From assembly GCA_022447495.1 (NCBI GenBank), contig JAKVBH010000011.1, positions 149,309-213,308 of the forward strand: 64,000 bases of DNA, written 5' to 3'. The stretch is from Marinovum sp. Its GTDB lineage: Bacteria; Pseudomonadota; Alphaproteobacteria; Rhodobacterales; Rhodobacteraceae. A model generated the notes under the pieces. It made no database searches, was not told the DNA's origin, and saw only the letters and a program-made list of their open reading frames with translations. Of the stretch, positions 46,133-56,712 are shown in pieces; position 1 is the stretch's first letter; the number at the start of each line of letters is the position of its first letter. A program made the position numbers and the translations under genes.

Positions 46133-47133
46133 AACCGCCCTTCCCCTTCTCGGCCATTGTCGGCCAAACGGATATGAAACGCGCCATGGTGCTTACGGCG
46201 ATTGATCCTGGCATCGGTGGCGTGTTGGTGTTTGGCGACCGCGGCACCGGAAAATCCACGGCAGTGCGCGCTCTTGCGGGCCTATTGCCCCCTATTGAAG
46301 CGGTGGTTGGATGTCCTTGCAACTCTGCAACACGGGCCGATGTACCCGATTGGGTGACTACGGCAGAAGACCGTTTCGAGCGTAAATCAACGCCAGTCAT
46401 CGACTTGCCATTGGGCGCAACTGAGGATCGCGTTGTTGGCGCACTCGATATTGAACGCGCGCTAACGCGCGGTGAAAAGGCCTTCGAAGCTGGTCTGCTG
46501 GCGCGGGCGAACCGGGGGTACCTTTACATCGATGAGGTGAACTTACTGGAGGATCACATCGTTGATCTCCTCCTCGACGTGGCGCAATCCGGCGAAAACG
46601 TGATCGAGCGGGAAGGTCTGTCCATTCGGCACCCTGCGCGCTTTGTCCTCGTGGGCTCTGGCAACCCAGAAGAAGGAGAACTTCGCCCGCAGTTGTTGGA
46701 CCGTTTTGGTTTGTCAGTTGAGGTGCGCTCGCCCCAGGACGTGGAGGAACGCATCGAGGTGATCCGACGACGCGACGCCTATGAACGCAGCGCCGCGAAT
46801 TTCTTTGATACATGGGCGCGCGAAGACGCCAAACTCCGCAGCCAAATCTTGGCCGCACGAAAACGCTTGTCCGGTCTCCAAGAGACCGACGACGTTCTGC
46901 GCGCCGCTGCAACGCTTTGCATTGCTCTGGGTTCCGATGGTCTTCGAGGAGAGTTGACACTTCTGCGTGCCGCGCGGGCTCTAGCGGCATTTGAGGGCTC
47001 TGAACATGTGTCCCGAGACCACCTCCGCGCCATAGCGCCATCCGCGCTGGCCCATCGCTTGCGGCGTGATCCTCTGGACGAAGCAGGCTCCGCGACGCGG
47101 GTGAACCGGACGGTGGAAAAGGTACTGACATGA
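46129..47133 (+). CDS. bchI: Magnesium chelatase subunit I
   Basis: 334 residues, AAA+ ATPase. Walker A GDRGTGKSTAVRAL, Walker B GYLYIDEVNLLEDHIVDLLLD, sensor region LVGSGNPEEGELRPQLLDRFG. It drives Mg insertion into protoporphyrin IX with BchD and BchH. The upstream frame from 45925 lies in crtA. Confidence 0.98.
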   Translation: MKPPFPFSAIVGQTDMKRAMVLTAIDPGIGGVLVFGDRGTGKSTAVRALAGLLPPIEAVVGCPCNSATRADVPDWVTTAEDRFERKSTPVIDLPLGATEDRVVGALDIERALTRGEKAFEAGLLARANRGYLYIDEVNLLEDHIVDLLLDVAQSGENVIEREGLSIRHPARFVLVGSGNPEEGELRPQLLDRFGLSVEVRSPQDVEERIEVIRRRDAYERSAANFFDTWAREDAKLRSQILAARKRLSGLQETDDVLRAAATLCIALGSDGLRGELTLLRAARALAAFEGSEHVSRDHLRAIAPSALAHRLRRDPLDEAGSATRVNRTVEKVLT

Positions 47134-48776
47134 GCGAGGGTGCGGCGCGCTGGGTTTTGGCGTGCCATGCCGTGGAGCGCCTTTCGCAAAACCCAGCGGA
47201 TCTCAAAGGGATGATCATACGCGCGAGGGTTGGTCAGGTGCGCGACGCATTGTTGGACAGGTTGGATACTCTGACCCTACCCGTACGCAAAATCCATCCA
47301 AATATCCCGGATGAGATGCTCTTTGGCGGCGTCGATCTCGCTGCAACACTGTCAGCGGGACAAGTCATCCATGCAAAGGGCATTATTAATGAGCCCTGCG
47401 TGATCCTATTGACCATGGGCGAACGCTGTCCCCATGATCTAACCGCGAAGCTAGGGCAAATCCTAGATGCGGACAAAGGGCATTGCCTCATTGTGCTAGA
47501 CGAAGGCGCGTGTGAGGATGAAGCTTGCCCTGCGCCATTGGTGGAGCGGCTCGCGTTTTCCGTCGATCTCGATGGCATAGAACGCACCGAAACGATTACA
47601 CCTGATGACGATCACTCCAACGATGACGACATCTCTTACGCCGATGCGCTTGCTGCACTTACATGTTTGGCAGCGCGTTTTGGCATCGATAGCTTGCGTG
47701 CACCTTGGCTCGCCCTCAAGACCGCCGAAGCCAACGGTGAAGATACGCTCTCAAGCCGTGATCTGGAACTGGCTGGGCAATTGGTATTCGCGCATCGCGC
47801 AACGCAAATCCCAACAGATGATGCATCCGAACACCTCCTCCCACCGGGTGAGACACCGCCCAATAACCAAGACAACGAGGGAGACGAAGACACCTCTGCG
47901 CAGGATATGACTCTTCCTGAGGAAATGCTCATCGCCGCCGTGCAAGCACTTTTACCAGATGGATTGCTTGATGCCGTTCAGAACAAAGGCAAGGCAACCA
48001 CTGGTTCGGGAGGCGCCGGAACCCGTAAAAAGGGAAACCGGCGCGGACGGCCTTTGCCGTCGAGACCTGGCCGGCTGGATGGGCGCAACCGGATTGATCT
48101 TGTGGCGACACTTCGCGCGGCAGCTCCATGGCAAACCATTCGCGCGCGGTCTCGCCCGGATTGGGCCGGCCTGCACATTCGCCCCAGCGACATTCGCGTA
48201 AAACGGTTCGAGGAGCGATCTGACCGGCTGTTGATCTTCACAGTGGATGCCTCGGGCTCGTCGGCCATGGCACGGCTTGGCGAAGCAAAAGGTGCCGTCG
48301 AACTCCTCCTGGCCGAAGCATACGCGCGGCGTGACCACGTGGCTCTTGTCGCCTTTAGAGGCACCGATGCAGAACTTCTGCTCCCGCCGACGCGATCTTT
48401 GGTGCAAACTAAAAGGCGTTTGGCAGCATTGCCCGGAGGCGGAGGAACACCGCTTGCCGCGGGCCTTCGTACCGCGATGGACATCGGCAGGCTGGCCAGA
48501 GGCAAGGGCCTCTCACCCACCGTCGCGCTCCTTACGGACGGACGTGCAAACATCGCGCTCGACGGCGAAGCAAACCGCGCACAAGCAGGCGAAGACGCCG
48601 AAATGATGGGCCGATGTATCCGGGCTGAAGCGCTTCCAGCGATTTTAGTCGATACCGGGAACCGACCAACCCCGGCATTGCGTAATCTGGCAGGCGTTAT
48701 GGACGCGCCTTATGTGGCGCTACCGCGAGCTGACGCCCAACGTATTTCTTCGGCTGTGTCCGATGCGATGGACTGA
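47130..48776 (+). CDS. bchD: Magnesium chelatase subunit D
   Basis: 548 residues. N-terminal AAA+-like domain, weakly conserved, an acidic linker (about 240-280) and a C-terminal von Willebrand A domain with the MIDAS motif TVDASGSSAMARLGEAKGA. It forms a platform with BchI. Start overlaps bchI by ATGA. Confidence 0.97.
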   Translation: MSEGAARWVLACHAVERLSQNPADLKGMIIRARVGQVRDALLDRLDTLTLPVRKIHPNIPDEMLFGGVDLAATLSAGQVIHAKGIINEPCVILLTMGERCPHDLTAKLGQILDADKGHCLIVLDEGACEDEACPAPLVERLAFSVDLDGIERTETITPDDDHSNDDDISYADALAALTCLAARFGIDSLRAPWLALKTAEANGEDTLSSRDLELAGQLVFAHRATQIPTDDASEHLLPPGETPPNNQDNEGDEDTSAQDMTLPEEMLIAAVQALLPDGLLDAVQNKGKATTGSGGAGTRKKGNRRGRPLPSRPGRLDGRNRIDLVATLRAAAPWQTIRARSRPDWAGLHIRPSDIRVKRFEERSDRLLIFTVDASGSSAMARLGEAKGAVELLLAEAYARRDHVALVAFRGTDAELLLPPTRSLVQTKRRLAALPGGGGTPLAAGLRTAMDIGRLARGKGLSPTVALLTDGRANIALDGEANRAQAGEDAEMMGRCIRAEALPAILVDTGNRPTPALRNLAGVMDAPYVALPRADAQRISSAVSDAMD

Positions 48777-49620
48777 GGATCTACATGGTTGGCCGCTGTC
48801 TGACCATTCGCGCCGCGTCTTTTGCACGCCACATCGGTGGCACGTCCAAGACCTAGGCAAAGGGCCACTGATCCTCCTCATCCATGGCGCTGGCGGCGCC
48901 ACGCATTCTTGGCGGGATATTACGCCACTGCTGGCCAAAGACCACCGCGTCGTAGCCATTGATCTTCCCGGACATGGCTTTACAAAACGTGGACGAGCCA
49001 TGCGCTCAGGCCTTACCGCCATGAGCGAAGATCTTCTGCGGCTGTGCGATCAAGAAGGGTGGTCACCGACGATTGTCGTGGGTCATTCTGCGGGCGCTGC
49101 GCTGGCTTTGCGCATGGCGCAATTGGCCCCAACGCTGGTCAGTCGCGTCGTCGGTATCAATGCTGCCCTGGGAAACTTCAAAGGCCTTGCTGGAGTCGTC
49201 TTTCCGATCATGGCCAAGATACTTGCCCTTACGCCCCTTGTGCCCGACTTCTTTTCAGGCGCAGCAGCCCAATCTGGCCGCATCGAAGCGCTCTTGGACA
49301 GTACCGGATCACAAATCGACCCAGACGGCGTTGCGCTCTATCGCAAGCTTGTGGGCGATCGAGACCACGTCGACGGCGTGTTGATGATGATGGCGCAATG
49401 GTCGCTCAATGGACTTTTGGACAGGCTTGATATCATTGAGGCAAAAGTTCTTTTGATCACCGGCGAGAACGACAAGACCGTGCCGCCTGACACGTCCGCC
49501 AAAGCCGCCGCACGCCTGCGCAATGCCACTTGGGAAAACTGGCCCAAACTCGGTCACTTGATGCATGAAGAAAAGCCCGAACCAATGGCCCGGGCGATCA
49601 AGGGATGGGCTGACGCATAA
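48763..49620 (+). CDS. bchO: BchO, alpha/beta hydrolase of Mg-chelatase operon
   Basis: 285 residues. Alpha/beta hydrolase: IHGAGGATHSWRD oxyanion region, VVGHSAGAALALRM nucleophile elbow (Ser), and LITGENDKTVPPDTS and GHLMHEEKP near the C-terminus with the acid and His. Overlaps bchD by 14 bp. The precise reaction is unknown; possibly support of Mg chelation. Confidence 0.94.
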   Translation: MRWTEDLHGWPLSDHSRRVFCTPHRWHVQDLGKGPLILLIHGAGGATHSWRDITPLLAKDHRVVAIDLPGHGFTKRGRAMRSGLTAMSEDLLRLCDQEGWSPTIVVGHSAGAALALRMAQLAPTLVSRVVGINAALGNFKGLAGVVFPIMAKILALTPLVPDFFSGAAAQSGRIEALLDSTGSQIDPDGVALYRKLVGDRDHVDGVLMMMAQWSLNGLLDRLDIIEAKVLLITGENDKTVPPDTSAKAAARLRNATWENWPKLGHLMHEEKPEPMARAIKGWADA

Positions 49621-49644
49621 GCCGCGCCAACCTGAGTATGTGAT

Positions 49645-50859
49645 TTATGCCACCGCGTGGGCAATAGCGCATTGTTTCCAAAGGTGGGACAATGCCGCGA
49701 CCAAATGATCGATATCGGCATCGCTGTGCAATGGTGACGGCGTAAAGCGCAAGCGCTCAGTGCCTTTCGGCACTGTGGGGTAGTTGATCGGCTGAACGTA
49801 AACACCCCATTCTTTCATGAGGTAGTCCGACAGCATTCGACATTTTACCGGGTCTTTGATCATAACCGGGATGATGTGGCTTGGATTATCGATGTGCGGA
49901 ATACCAGCCCGATCAAGCGCAGCGCGCAGCCGTGCGACTTGGCGGCGTTGACCCTCACGTTCAATTGTCGACGTCTTAAGGTGAGCAATCGATGCTTGCG
50001 CAGCAGCAGCAACAGCGGGTGGAAGCGCTGTGGTAAAGATAAAACCGCTGGCAAAAGAGCGAATAAAATCACACAGCGCCGCAGACCCTGTGATGTAACC
50101 TCCCATCACGCCATAAGCTTTGCCCAACGTGCCTTCGATCAAGGTGATGCGGTCCATGAGACCGAGCTCTTCGGCAACGCCACCGCCGCGCGGTCCGTAC
50201 ATGCCCACAGCATGCACTTCATCAAGATATGTCATCGCGCCGTATTTTTCTGCAACCTCGACGACCTCTTTGATCGGCGCAATGTCACCGTCCATGGAAT
50301 AGACGCTTTCGAAAGCCACGATTTTGGGCGCATTCGCCGGAAGCGCCGCGAGTTTGCGTTCAAGATCTGCGACATCGTTGTGCTTCCAAATAACCTTTTT
50401 GCAGCGCGCATGACGCATGCCCTCGATCATGGATGCGTGGTTCAGCGCATCAGAGAGGATCACAGCATCTGGAAGACGCGCCCCAAGCGTCGACAATGCG
50501 GCCCAATTCGACACGTAACCAGAGGTGAACAAAAGCGCCGCCTCTTTGTTGTGAAGATCGGCCAGTTCGCGTTCCAAACACAGATGCGCATGGTTTGTAC
50601 CCGAAATGTTGCGGGTGCCACCTGCTCCAGCACCATAGCAATCAATGGCCTCTTTCATGCGTTGGGTGACAATTGGGTTTTGCCCCATGCCAAGGTAGTC
50701 GTTGGAACACCAAACTGTCACATGATCCGGAGCCTCGTTGTCATGGCACTTAGCCTTGGGAAACGCCCCAGATTGCCGCTCTAGTTCGGCGAAAATTCGA
50801 TAGTTGCCCTCTTCTTTCAACGCATCAAGTTGGCTGGTGAACAGAACATCAAAGTCCAT
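49645..50859 (-). CDS. hemA: 5-Aminolevulinate synthase
   Basis: 404 residues, PLP enzyme. Catalytic Lys in [20 protein letters not shown]; substrate-binding [17 protein letters not shown] and [15 protein letters not shown]. It condenses glycine and succinyl-CoA at the head of the tetrapyrrole pathway, which suits its place inside the cluster. Overlaps the end of puhE by 11 bp. Confidence 0.97.
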   Translation of the reverse strand: MDFDVLFTSQLDALKEEGNYRIFAELERQSGAFPKAKCHDNEAPDHVTVWCSNDYLGMGQNPIVTQRMKEAIDCYGAGAGGTRNISGTNHAHLCLERELADLHNKEAALLFTSGYVSNWAALSTLGARLPDAVILSDALNHASMIEGMRHARCKKVIWKHNDVADLERKLAALPANAPKIVAFESVYSMDGDIAPIKEVVEVAEKYGAMTYLDEVHAVGMYGPRGGGVAEELGLMDRITLIEGTLGKAYGVMGGYITGSAALCDFIRSFASGFIFTTALPPAVAAAAQASIAHLKTSTIEREGQRRQVARLRAALDRAGIPHIDNPSHIIPVMIKDPVKCRMLSDYLMKEWGVYVQPINYPTVPKGTERLRFTPSPLHSDADIDHLVAALSHLWKQCAIAHAVA

Positions 50860-51685
50860 GTGCGTCCTCGCTTCCTAGTCTAATTTTTTGTGTTTTGGGC
50901 GTAGGGGCTTTGGGCAGCATCCAACGCCAGAGTTTTGCATCCGGCAACGGTAGAACCATGAACCAGTGTTCTAAAGCGGCCAGAGCCGTGATTGCGGTCA
51001 AAAGGCTAAAGCCGACGACCCCCCCCGGTGACAAAAGATCCCCCGATGTCATTGCCCGATCGATCCAACACATAGTCGCCAAGCTCAAAGCCGTGATCGA
51101 AAGCGGGAAAAGCCAATTGAGTGGGGCCACGCGGAAGTGGCTTGGCACATGCGCCAAGGCGCGGGGTATGAACTCCACGTTGATGCGCGGCACACCAAGA
51201 TAGAGGTTCAGCTTTGCTGATATGCGCGCAAAGAAGAGGATTGCAAACGTCCATAGACCAACCGAATTCGCGGCATCCCATGAAATCAAGATCAGCGTCA
51301 GCATTGTCGCTGCCAGCAGCATCTCGTGATAGGCCACCGTGCCCCAAGCCCTTAGGAAGCGCTCCCATTCCGGTGTGCCTTCAGGCAATGCCGTGACGAC
51401 GGGTCCGGCAATAACACCCGTGAGGAATGCCAGTTCGACCCACGCCCACAATGCCAGAGCCGAAGCAAACCCAATATATGCGCCCTCGACGCTCAAAGTA
51501 TCCAAAGCACCCAAAAATCCAAGAATACCAAAGCCAAAAACCGGCATCGTCAAAACCACGAGAGCCAAACGGGTCGCCGCGCTTTGACCATCCGCCCAAC
51601 GCACAAGTGCCAAGATTGCCCCGGTGGAAAACCACCAAGCAAACAGAGCAATCAACGCTCCTGTCCAGGGCGCCGCTAAGGTCAT
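50849..51685 (-). CDS. puhE: Photosynthetic complex assembly protein 2 (PuhE)
   Basis: 278 residues with about seven membrane segments. DUF3623-type features: [27 protein letters not shown] and [31 protein letters not shown]. Rhodobacter puhE affects bacteriochlorophyll and RC levels. The upstream 133 bp contain a Rhodobacterales-type intergenic repeat. Confidence 0.93.
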   Translation of the reverse strand: MTLAAPWTGALIALFAWWFSTGAILALVRWADGQSAATRLALVVLTMPVFGFGILGFLGALDTLSVEGAYIGFASALALWAWVELAFLTGVIAGPVVTALPEGTPEWERFLRAWGTVAYHEMLLAATMLTLILISWDAANSVGLWTFAILFFARISAKLNLYLGVPRINVEFIPRALAHVPSHFRVAPLNWLFPLSITALSLATMCWIDRAMTSGDLLSPGGVVGFSLLTAITALAALEHWFMVLPLPDAKLWRWMLPKAPTPKTQKIRLGSEDAHGL

Positions 51686-51700
51686 CTCAAAACGCCTCGC

Positions 51701-51728
51701 TTCTTCTGGCTACAAGTATCCTGGGGGG
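51701..51728 (-). repeat. Intergenic repeat motif, copy 1 (upstream of puhE)
   Basis: TTCTTCTGGC-tacaagta-TCCTGGGGGG, matching copy 2 at 58357-58385 in 9 of its flanking blocks (TTCTTCTGGC...A.TA.CC..GGGGGG). Read on the minus strand it is CCCCCC-AGGA-TACTTGTA-GCCAGAAGAA, 15-40 bp before the puhE start. Confidence 0.6.
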
Positions 51729-51815
51729 AGACGCCGCAGGCGGCGGGGGGCAAAGCCCCCTTTTGGCGGGGCGCGTAGCGCACCGCACCCGGGCGATCCC
51801 GAAGGGAGCGCATCC
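51729..51815. repeat. GC-rich hairpin repeat between acsF and puhE
   Basis: Dense with inverted repeats, among them GGGGGC-aaa-GCCCCC followed by TTTTGG, and GCGCGTAGCGC and GGGATGCGCTCCC. Similar mosaic stem units are common between genes in Rhodobacterales. A terminator role is possible. Confidence 0.5.
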
Positions 51816-51818
51816 CAA

Positions 51819-52961
51819 TCAATAGACCGGCTCCAGACGCGTCACTTCCGGCACCTTGTGCTTTTTGGATGGGATCATAAAGAGCGCAACAAAGGCACGC
51901 GCAGCTTTCGCCGAACCCGCCAACTCGCGCAATTTGCCACCAACACCGCCCTGCTGCTTGCCCTCGGCAATCTGCACGTTCGCCTTCTGCAAACGCACCA
52001 AATTGCGTTGCCAAGCTGGGTGCTCAATATCGAGTGTGATGGGGAAGATCTGTTTCGAAAGTTCCGAAGTCTTGGTGTAAACCTCATGGGCGTACCAATC
52101 CGGATCAACGCCTAATGCCTCATGGAAAGCAGGCCGCTGGTGATCGCGGACATACATTGTGGCATAGACGGCTGTGAGAAAGAACTTGATCCACCAAACA
52201 TTACCACCCGAGGTCAGTTTGGGATCGGTCTTCATCAAAAGCGCGAAGGCTTCGCCATGGCTGAACTCGTCGTTGCACCACTCCTCAAACCATTTGAAGA
52301 TCGGGTGGAACCGCAGTTCTGGGTTCGCCTCTAGATGGCGGAAGATCGTGATGTAACGCGCATAACCAATCTTCTCGGACAAGTATGTCGCGTAGTAGAT
52401 GAACTTAGGACGGAAGTATGTGTATTTCTTCGCTTGGGTCAAAAACCCAAGATTCACCCGCAACCCTGCCTCACGCAACGCGTCGTTTATAAAACCTGCG
52501 TGCCGTGCTTCATCGCGGGCCATGAGCTGGAAAAGCTGCGTGATGTCTTTGTTGTTCCCGCGCCGCTTCATTTCTTTGTAAAGCACACAGCCCGAGAATT
52601 CCGCCGTGCAGCTTGAGATCAGAAAATCGATGAACTCTTTCTTAAGTTTGGGCTCCATCCCGTCCCAATCAACGTGGTCCCAATCGTCGTTTTTCTTAAA
52701 GTGACCCTTGTTCGGGTCGCTCGCCATTTGTGCGATGAGGGCATCCCATTCTTCACGGATTCCAGAAACGTCAATAGCATCGAGCTCATCAAAATCCGTG
52801 GTGTAGAACCGCGGCGTGAGCAACGTATTGGCCATTGCCGTCTCAGTTGCAAAATCATCGTCGTACTTGGCCTGCTCTTCTTGAATGGCCAAGCCTTCTT
52901 CGACGGTGGTCGCATCAGCGGTATGTTTGCCTTTATAGCCTTCTGGGTTCTGGATGTTCAT
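51819..52961 (-). CDS. acsF: Mg-protoporphyrin IX monomethyl ester oxidative cyclase AcsF
   Basis: 380 residues, diiron oxygenase. Metal ligands in CTAEFSGCVLYKEM, LMARDEARHAGFIND and EEWCNDEFSHGEAFALLM. It closes ring E with O2, so bacteriochlorophyll is made in air; no bchE is in the window. ATG 52961 follows GGAGGTCATCCT and overlaps the 98-aa gene by ATGA. Confidence 0.98.
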   Translation of the reverse strand: MNIQNPEGYKGKHTADATTVEEGLAIQEEQAKYDDDFATETAMANTLLTPRFYTTDFDELDAIDVSGIREEWDALIAQMASDPNKGHFKKNDDWDHVDWDGMEPKLKKEFIDFLISSCTAEFSGCVLYKEMKRRGNNKDITQLFQLMARDEARHAGFINDALREAGLRVNLGFLTQAKKYTYFRPKFIYYATYLSEKIGYARYITIFRHLEANPELRFHPIFKWFEEWCNDEFSHGEAFALLMKTDPKLTSGGNVWWIKFFLTAVYATMYVRDHQRPAFHEALGVDPDWYAHEVYTKTSELSKQIFPITLDIEHPAWQRNLVRLQKANVQIAEGKQQGGVGGKLRELAGSAKAARAFVALFMIPSKKHKVPEVTRLEPVY

Positions 52962-53254
52962 AGGATGACCTCCTCGGAGAAGGAAAATTCGCAAAGCTCC
53001 ATGACTTCGAAATCACCGGTCATGCGTGTCCAAAGCTGCTCAAGCTTCGAGGCGCGGATAATGGTTGCTTCACGGTCCTCAGAAACAATCTCGCCAAAAG
53101 GCGCCATAAGCTCTGGACCATGGACTTTCACTTCGTCACCGGGATAGACAACCGATCCATCGTTAAAGCGCACATGGGCGTGCAGGCTTTCGAACTTGTG
53201 GCTGATCTCGATGGTGCACGGCACCCGCTCATACTCACGTGTCAGTAGTCCCAT
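52958..53254 (-). CDS. Conserved photosynthesis-cluster protein, function unknown
   Basis: 98 residues, soluble. It reads like a small beta-rich fold: EYERVPCTIEISHKFESLHAHVRFNDGSVVYPGDEVKVHG then a helical end. From memory a protein at this place between puhC and acsF recurs in Roseobacter phototrophs. It overlaps acsF by 4 bp, with which it is coupled; a role in AcsF or RC maturation is inference. Confidence 0.85.
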   Translation of the reverse strand: MGLLTREYERVPCTIEISHKFESLHAHVRFNDGSVVYPGDEVKVHGPELMAPFGEIVSEDREATIIRASKLEQLWTRMTGDFEVMELCEFSFSEEVIL

Positions 53255-53255
53255 A

Positions 53256-53735
53256 TCATTGGTTCCCTTGTGATGTTGCCGTCAGCAGCTTGGCGAAGGC
53301 GCCGACGTTGTCGTGGCCAAAGGCCATGAGATCTACTCTCCAATCGGTGGATGGGTCGTAGAGTGAAATGCGTCCGTTCTCGTGGCGATTCACCTGGACA
53401 GGCGTGCCTTGAGCCACACCGTGTTGCAGACGCACCCGTTGGATCACACGATCCACGGTCGAAATGAAACCGCCCTCACCGTCGGGCAGATCCGTGACCA
53501 GAACCATATCCTCGTCATAGGCTTTGACGGCCCCCGCAAGCGTTGTTTCGATCAAGAGCAGGCGCGACTCAGAAACCGGGCTTTGCGGCGGCGTGGCCAA
53601 GAGTGGGCGATCGGTCAGCCGTGCCCAGGTCACAATCGCCAAGACGACGATCAAAAGGCCCAGCAGCGCCCGACCGACGACGGGCGGCATGATCTCGGGT
53701 GGGGGTTTTCGGAAACGGGCTGATGCATCTGCCAT
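53256..53735 (-). CDS. puhC: Photosynthetic complex assembly protein PuhC
   Basis: 159 residues. One N-terminal membrane helix (about 22-40, VVGRALLGLLIVVLAIVTWARL) and a periplasmic domain with VDRVIQRVRLQHGV and YDPSTDWRVDLMAFGHDN. In Rhodobacter PuhC aids RC-LH1 assembly. Confidence 0.93.
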   Translation of the reverse strand: MADASARFRKPPPEIMPPVVGRALLGLLIVVLAIVTWARLTDRPLLATPPQSPVSESRLLLIETTLAGAVKAYDEDMVLVTDLPDGEGGFISTVDRVIQRVRLQHGVAQGTPVQVNRHENGRISLYDPSTDWRVDLMAFGHDNVGAFAKLLTATSQGNQ

Positions 53736-53744
53736 GGCCGCCTC

Positions 53745-54371
53745 CTATTCCGCTGGCACCGGATCAACCCCACGGCTGATCACAGGTTCAGAGACACGGG
53801 TGTCCGCGGCATCCGCAAGAATGCGGGCCACCGCTTGCGCATTGGGGATCGATCGCATCGCGGGCTGTGTCATTGAACTCCAAGGTCGCGCATGCGGCCA
53901 CAGCATCAAAAAGGACAGCCGCAGCTGACCTGGCATGGGTTCCAATGCAATCGTTCCACTGCCGTCGCGACGCAGGTGCAGCGACGCATTTGCAACCTTG
54001 CTAAACGGGATATTGAGGTTAAGCGTCAGCGCCGCACCAATGCGCATCGCAACGCGAGACGTGGTTATAGTGTAAACGCTCAAACGGGCTTGAATGAACG
54101 CGATCAGCCACAGAATCGAACATGCCACCAGGCCAATGACCAGAAACATAGAACCCGCAAAAAGCGCTTGGCTCAATGGCACCAGGTCGGACAAGGCGAT
54201 CACGCGCCAAATGCCCAGGACCACGAACCATCCCATGACCCAGTACATATTCAAGCTGTCTCTGGCGAGCGCCCAAGCATGCGGGCGTCCCTGCCAGAGT
54301 ATTTCTTCTCCTTCAGGCAGCTCTTCAGGCAAGCCTTGGATCGGTTCGATAGCAAAATCTTCGTCGCTCAT
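53745..54371 (-). CDS. puhB: Photosynthetic complex assembly protein PuhB
   Basis: 208 residues with three membrane helices and a C-terminal PH-like domain (VYTITTSRVAMRIGAALTLNLNIPFSKVANASLHL). N-terminus EIPQGLPEELPEGEEILWQGRP-type region precedes the first helix. ATG at 54371, since the frame upstream to 54449 is unsupported. RC assembly factor. Confidence 0.94.
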   Translation of the reverse strand: MSDEDFAIEPIQGLPEELPEGEEILWQGRPHAWALARDSLNMYWVMGWFVVLGIWRVIALSDLVPLSQALFAGSMFLVIGLVACSILWLIAFIQARLSVYTITTSRVAMRIGAALTLNLNIPFSKVANASLHLRRDGSGTIALEPMPGQLRLSFLMLWPHARPWSSMTQPAMRSIPNAQAVARILADAADTRVSEPVISRGVDPVPAE

Positions 54372-54465
54372 AGTATTGTCTTCCCGTCTAATTCCCGTTG
54401 GCTGAGTGGGACGCTTGGGTCGGGTGCTTTGGCTCCCCGCCCGACCCAAGTGGCCGGTTGTGGAC

Positions 54466-55239
54466 TTAGATCAGCGGCTCAAACCGATCCTTGGCGCCAT
54501 AGATTTTGCCGCCAGCATAGTAAGCACAGATTTTGTCTTCCTCGAGCTTGGTGACCTGCCGGTCCGACGAAGTTGTCGGGACACCAGCAAAATGCGGACC
54601 AAAGAGAGAGTGAATGGCCACACTCTTGGTTTTCACTTTGACAAGTGTCATGGGCACAAGGCGTGTGCCGCCGCCATGATCTTCGTCCAGAGTGATTTCG
54701 AGATACCGGATGAGCGCTTCTGGAGCGTCGATCCAAAGATCCGAGACCTTGCCAACAACCTCGCCATCAGCGGCCTGCACCCACAAACCACGTGGATCAC
54801 GCCCAGCGCTTACTGAGAAGCCTTCCACCGCGGCCATCGGCACAATTTTGGGATGACCGTGGGCATCAAGCTCCGGCTCATCTTTGCGATTGGCCCAAGA
54901 AGCAGGGCCAACACCATCCGCCATCGGATCGCCCGTCGGTTCAAACGGGAAGCCATTGGCCGTTGCAGTCTGCTCAAGCGGCAATCCTTGGCGGTCTGCG
55001 CGTTGACCCGATGGGACGGTCAATTCACCGCGGCCATGGGGCAAGATGAACGTCTTGTCTTCAGGCACCGGGTACGGGCCTTGGTTTGCCGCAGCATTGC
55101 CGTCGTCATTTTCCAACGGGTATCCTTCGCGCATGTTCTCGCGCTGGATGTAAAAGATCAATCCAGCGAAAAAGAACCAGAACGACCAGATCGCCAAACT
55201 GGCGAGATCGAAGTTTCCGAAAAAGGTGACACCAACCAT
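54466..55239 (-). CDS. puhA: Photosynthetic reaction centre subunit H
   Basis: 257 residues. One N-terminal membrane helix (about 8-32, [25 protein letters not shown]) then a large cytoplasmic PRC-barrel domain ([31 protein letters not shown]). It caps the L-M heterodimer. First of the puhABC group; 94 bp before puhB. Confidence 0.98.
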   Translation of the reverse strand: MVGVTFFGNFDLASLAIWSFWFFFAGLIFYIQRENMREGYPLENDDGNAAANQGPYPVPEDKTFILPHGRGELTVPSGQRADRQGLPLEQTATANGFPFEPTGDPMADGVGPASWANRKDEPELDAHGHPKIVPMAAVEGFSVSAGRDPRGLWVQAADGEVVGKVSDLWIDAPEALIRYLEITLDEDHGGGTRLVPMTLVKVKTKSVAIHSLFGPHFAGVPTTSSDRQVTKLEEDKICAYYAGGKIYGAKDRFEPLI

Positions 55240-55266
55240 GTGTTTTCCTCCTGTGGGAGCCGTTTG

Positions 55267-56708
55267 TCAGGTGGGGAAGTCGGCCAAACGAAGACCGCCT
55301 TCGGTGGGTTTCATCTTGCGCCCGCGCCGCACTAGCGGACCAAGGGTCACAAGCGTGAAAAAGATGAGTAGGATTTCAAGATGATAGACGACGGAATACC
55401 CAGTCGCCGGTGACAAGAGCGCCTCGCCGAGACGCCCAGAGATTGCCGCTTGGCCAACGACATCGCGCAGCGTGCCGCCCAGCATGATCGAGAGCCCAGC
55501 GGCCGTGGCTTGCGCCGCACCCCATGCGCCAAGCGCGAGACCGCGGCCAACAAGGCCCTCCGTTGGCAGAGCCATGGCAGCCGTCAAGGTGGAGACAGCA
55601 AAGAGCCCGCCGCCAAACCCAATGAGCCCAGAGCCCACAAAGAACATCACCGAAGATTGCAGAGGTCCGGCAAAAATCACAGTGGAAAACGCTACTAACC
55701 CTGCGCACAGTGCCGTTCCCGCCATGCGATAGGGATTCAAGCCTTTGGTCAATTGCCGCGCAGCCAGAGCAAATCCAGCAAGTGCACCTGCGGCCCACAT
55801 GGCCGTAAGCAACGTTGTGGATGATACAGATAGTCCAAGGACTTCACCGCCGTACGGCTCGAGCAGCACGTCTTGCATGTTGAAGGCCATGGTGCCCAAG
55901 AACACGACAAGCAGAAGGCGGCCCGCTTGACCTCCAGAGAGAAAATCGTTCCAGGCATCTGCGAAATGTGGACGCGGGACGGCGCGCTCTTCGCTGCTCA
56001 TCGGGTGCACACTTTCTTGTTTCCAGAGCGCAACCAGATTGAGGGCAATCCCAACAACCGCGCTTCCCTGGACGACACGGATCAAGGTCAAGTTGCCAAA
56101 ATCGCGCAGAAGCCAGCCAATCACGACCGAGGCAATGCCCATGCCAAGCAAGAACATCACGTATAGGAGCGCCACAACACGTGGTCGCGTCTCTTCAGTC
56201 GCGCGATCCGCGGCCAGAGCCAGACCCGCCGTTTGAGTCATGTGCATGCCTGCGCCGGTCATCAAAAACGCGAGCGCCGCGAGGACTTCTCCGGAAAAAG
56301 GCACGTCCTTTACCACGTCACCGCCGAGCACCAGAAGCGCAAATGGCATGACCGCCAGTCCGCCGAACTGCCACAATGACCCGAACCAAAGATAAGGGAT
56401 ACGCTTCCACCCGATGGCGGAGCGATAAGTGTCTGACCGAAAACCAAGAAATGCCCGGAACGGTGCGATGAGTACGGGCAAAGCGATCATCACGGCCACA
56501 ACCACGGCCGGCACCGAAAGCTCGACGATCATCACACGGTTAAGTGTGCCCAACAGCATCACCGCCGCCATACCCACCGAGACTTGGAACAGTGACAACC
56601 TCAGCAATTGCCCCAAAGGCAGACCTTCGGAAGCCGCATCCGCAAAAGGGAGTGCCTTGATGGTCAGCTGCCGCAAAACCGCGGCGCTAGCGGAGGGGCG
56701 CTTAGCGC

Positions 56709-56712
<4 letters not shown>
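55267..56712 (-). CDS. lhaA: LhaA, PucC-family light-harvesting assembly transporter
   Basis: 481 residues with about 12 membrane helices. Family motifs PFRAFLGFRSDTYRSAIGWKRIPYLWFGSLWQFGGLAVMPFAL and GAGMHMTQTAGLALAADRATEETRPRVVALLYVMFLLGMG. PucC-type MFS proteins help assemble LH1. Overlaps bchM by 4 bp. Confidence 0.95.

Noticed and set aside
46397..47218. 273-codon frame opposite bchI
   Set aside because: Arg/Pro-rich shadow of bchI.
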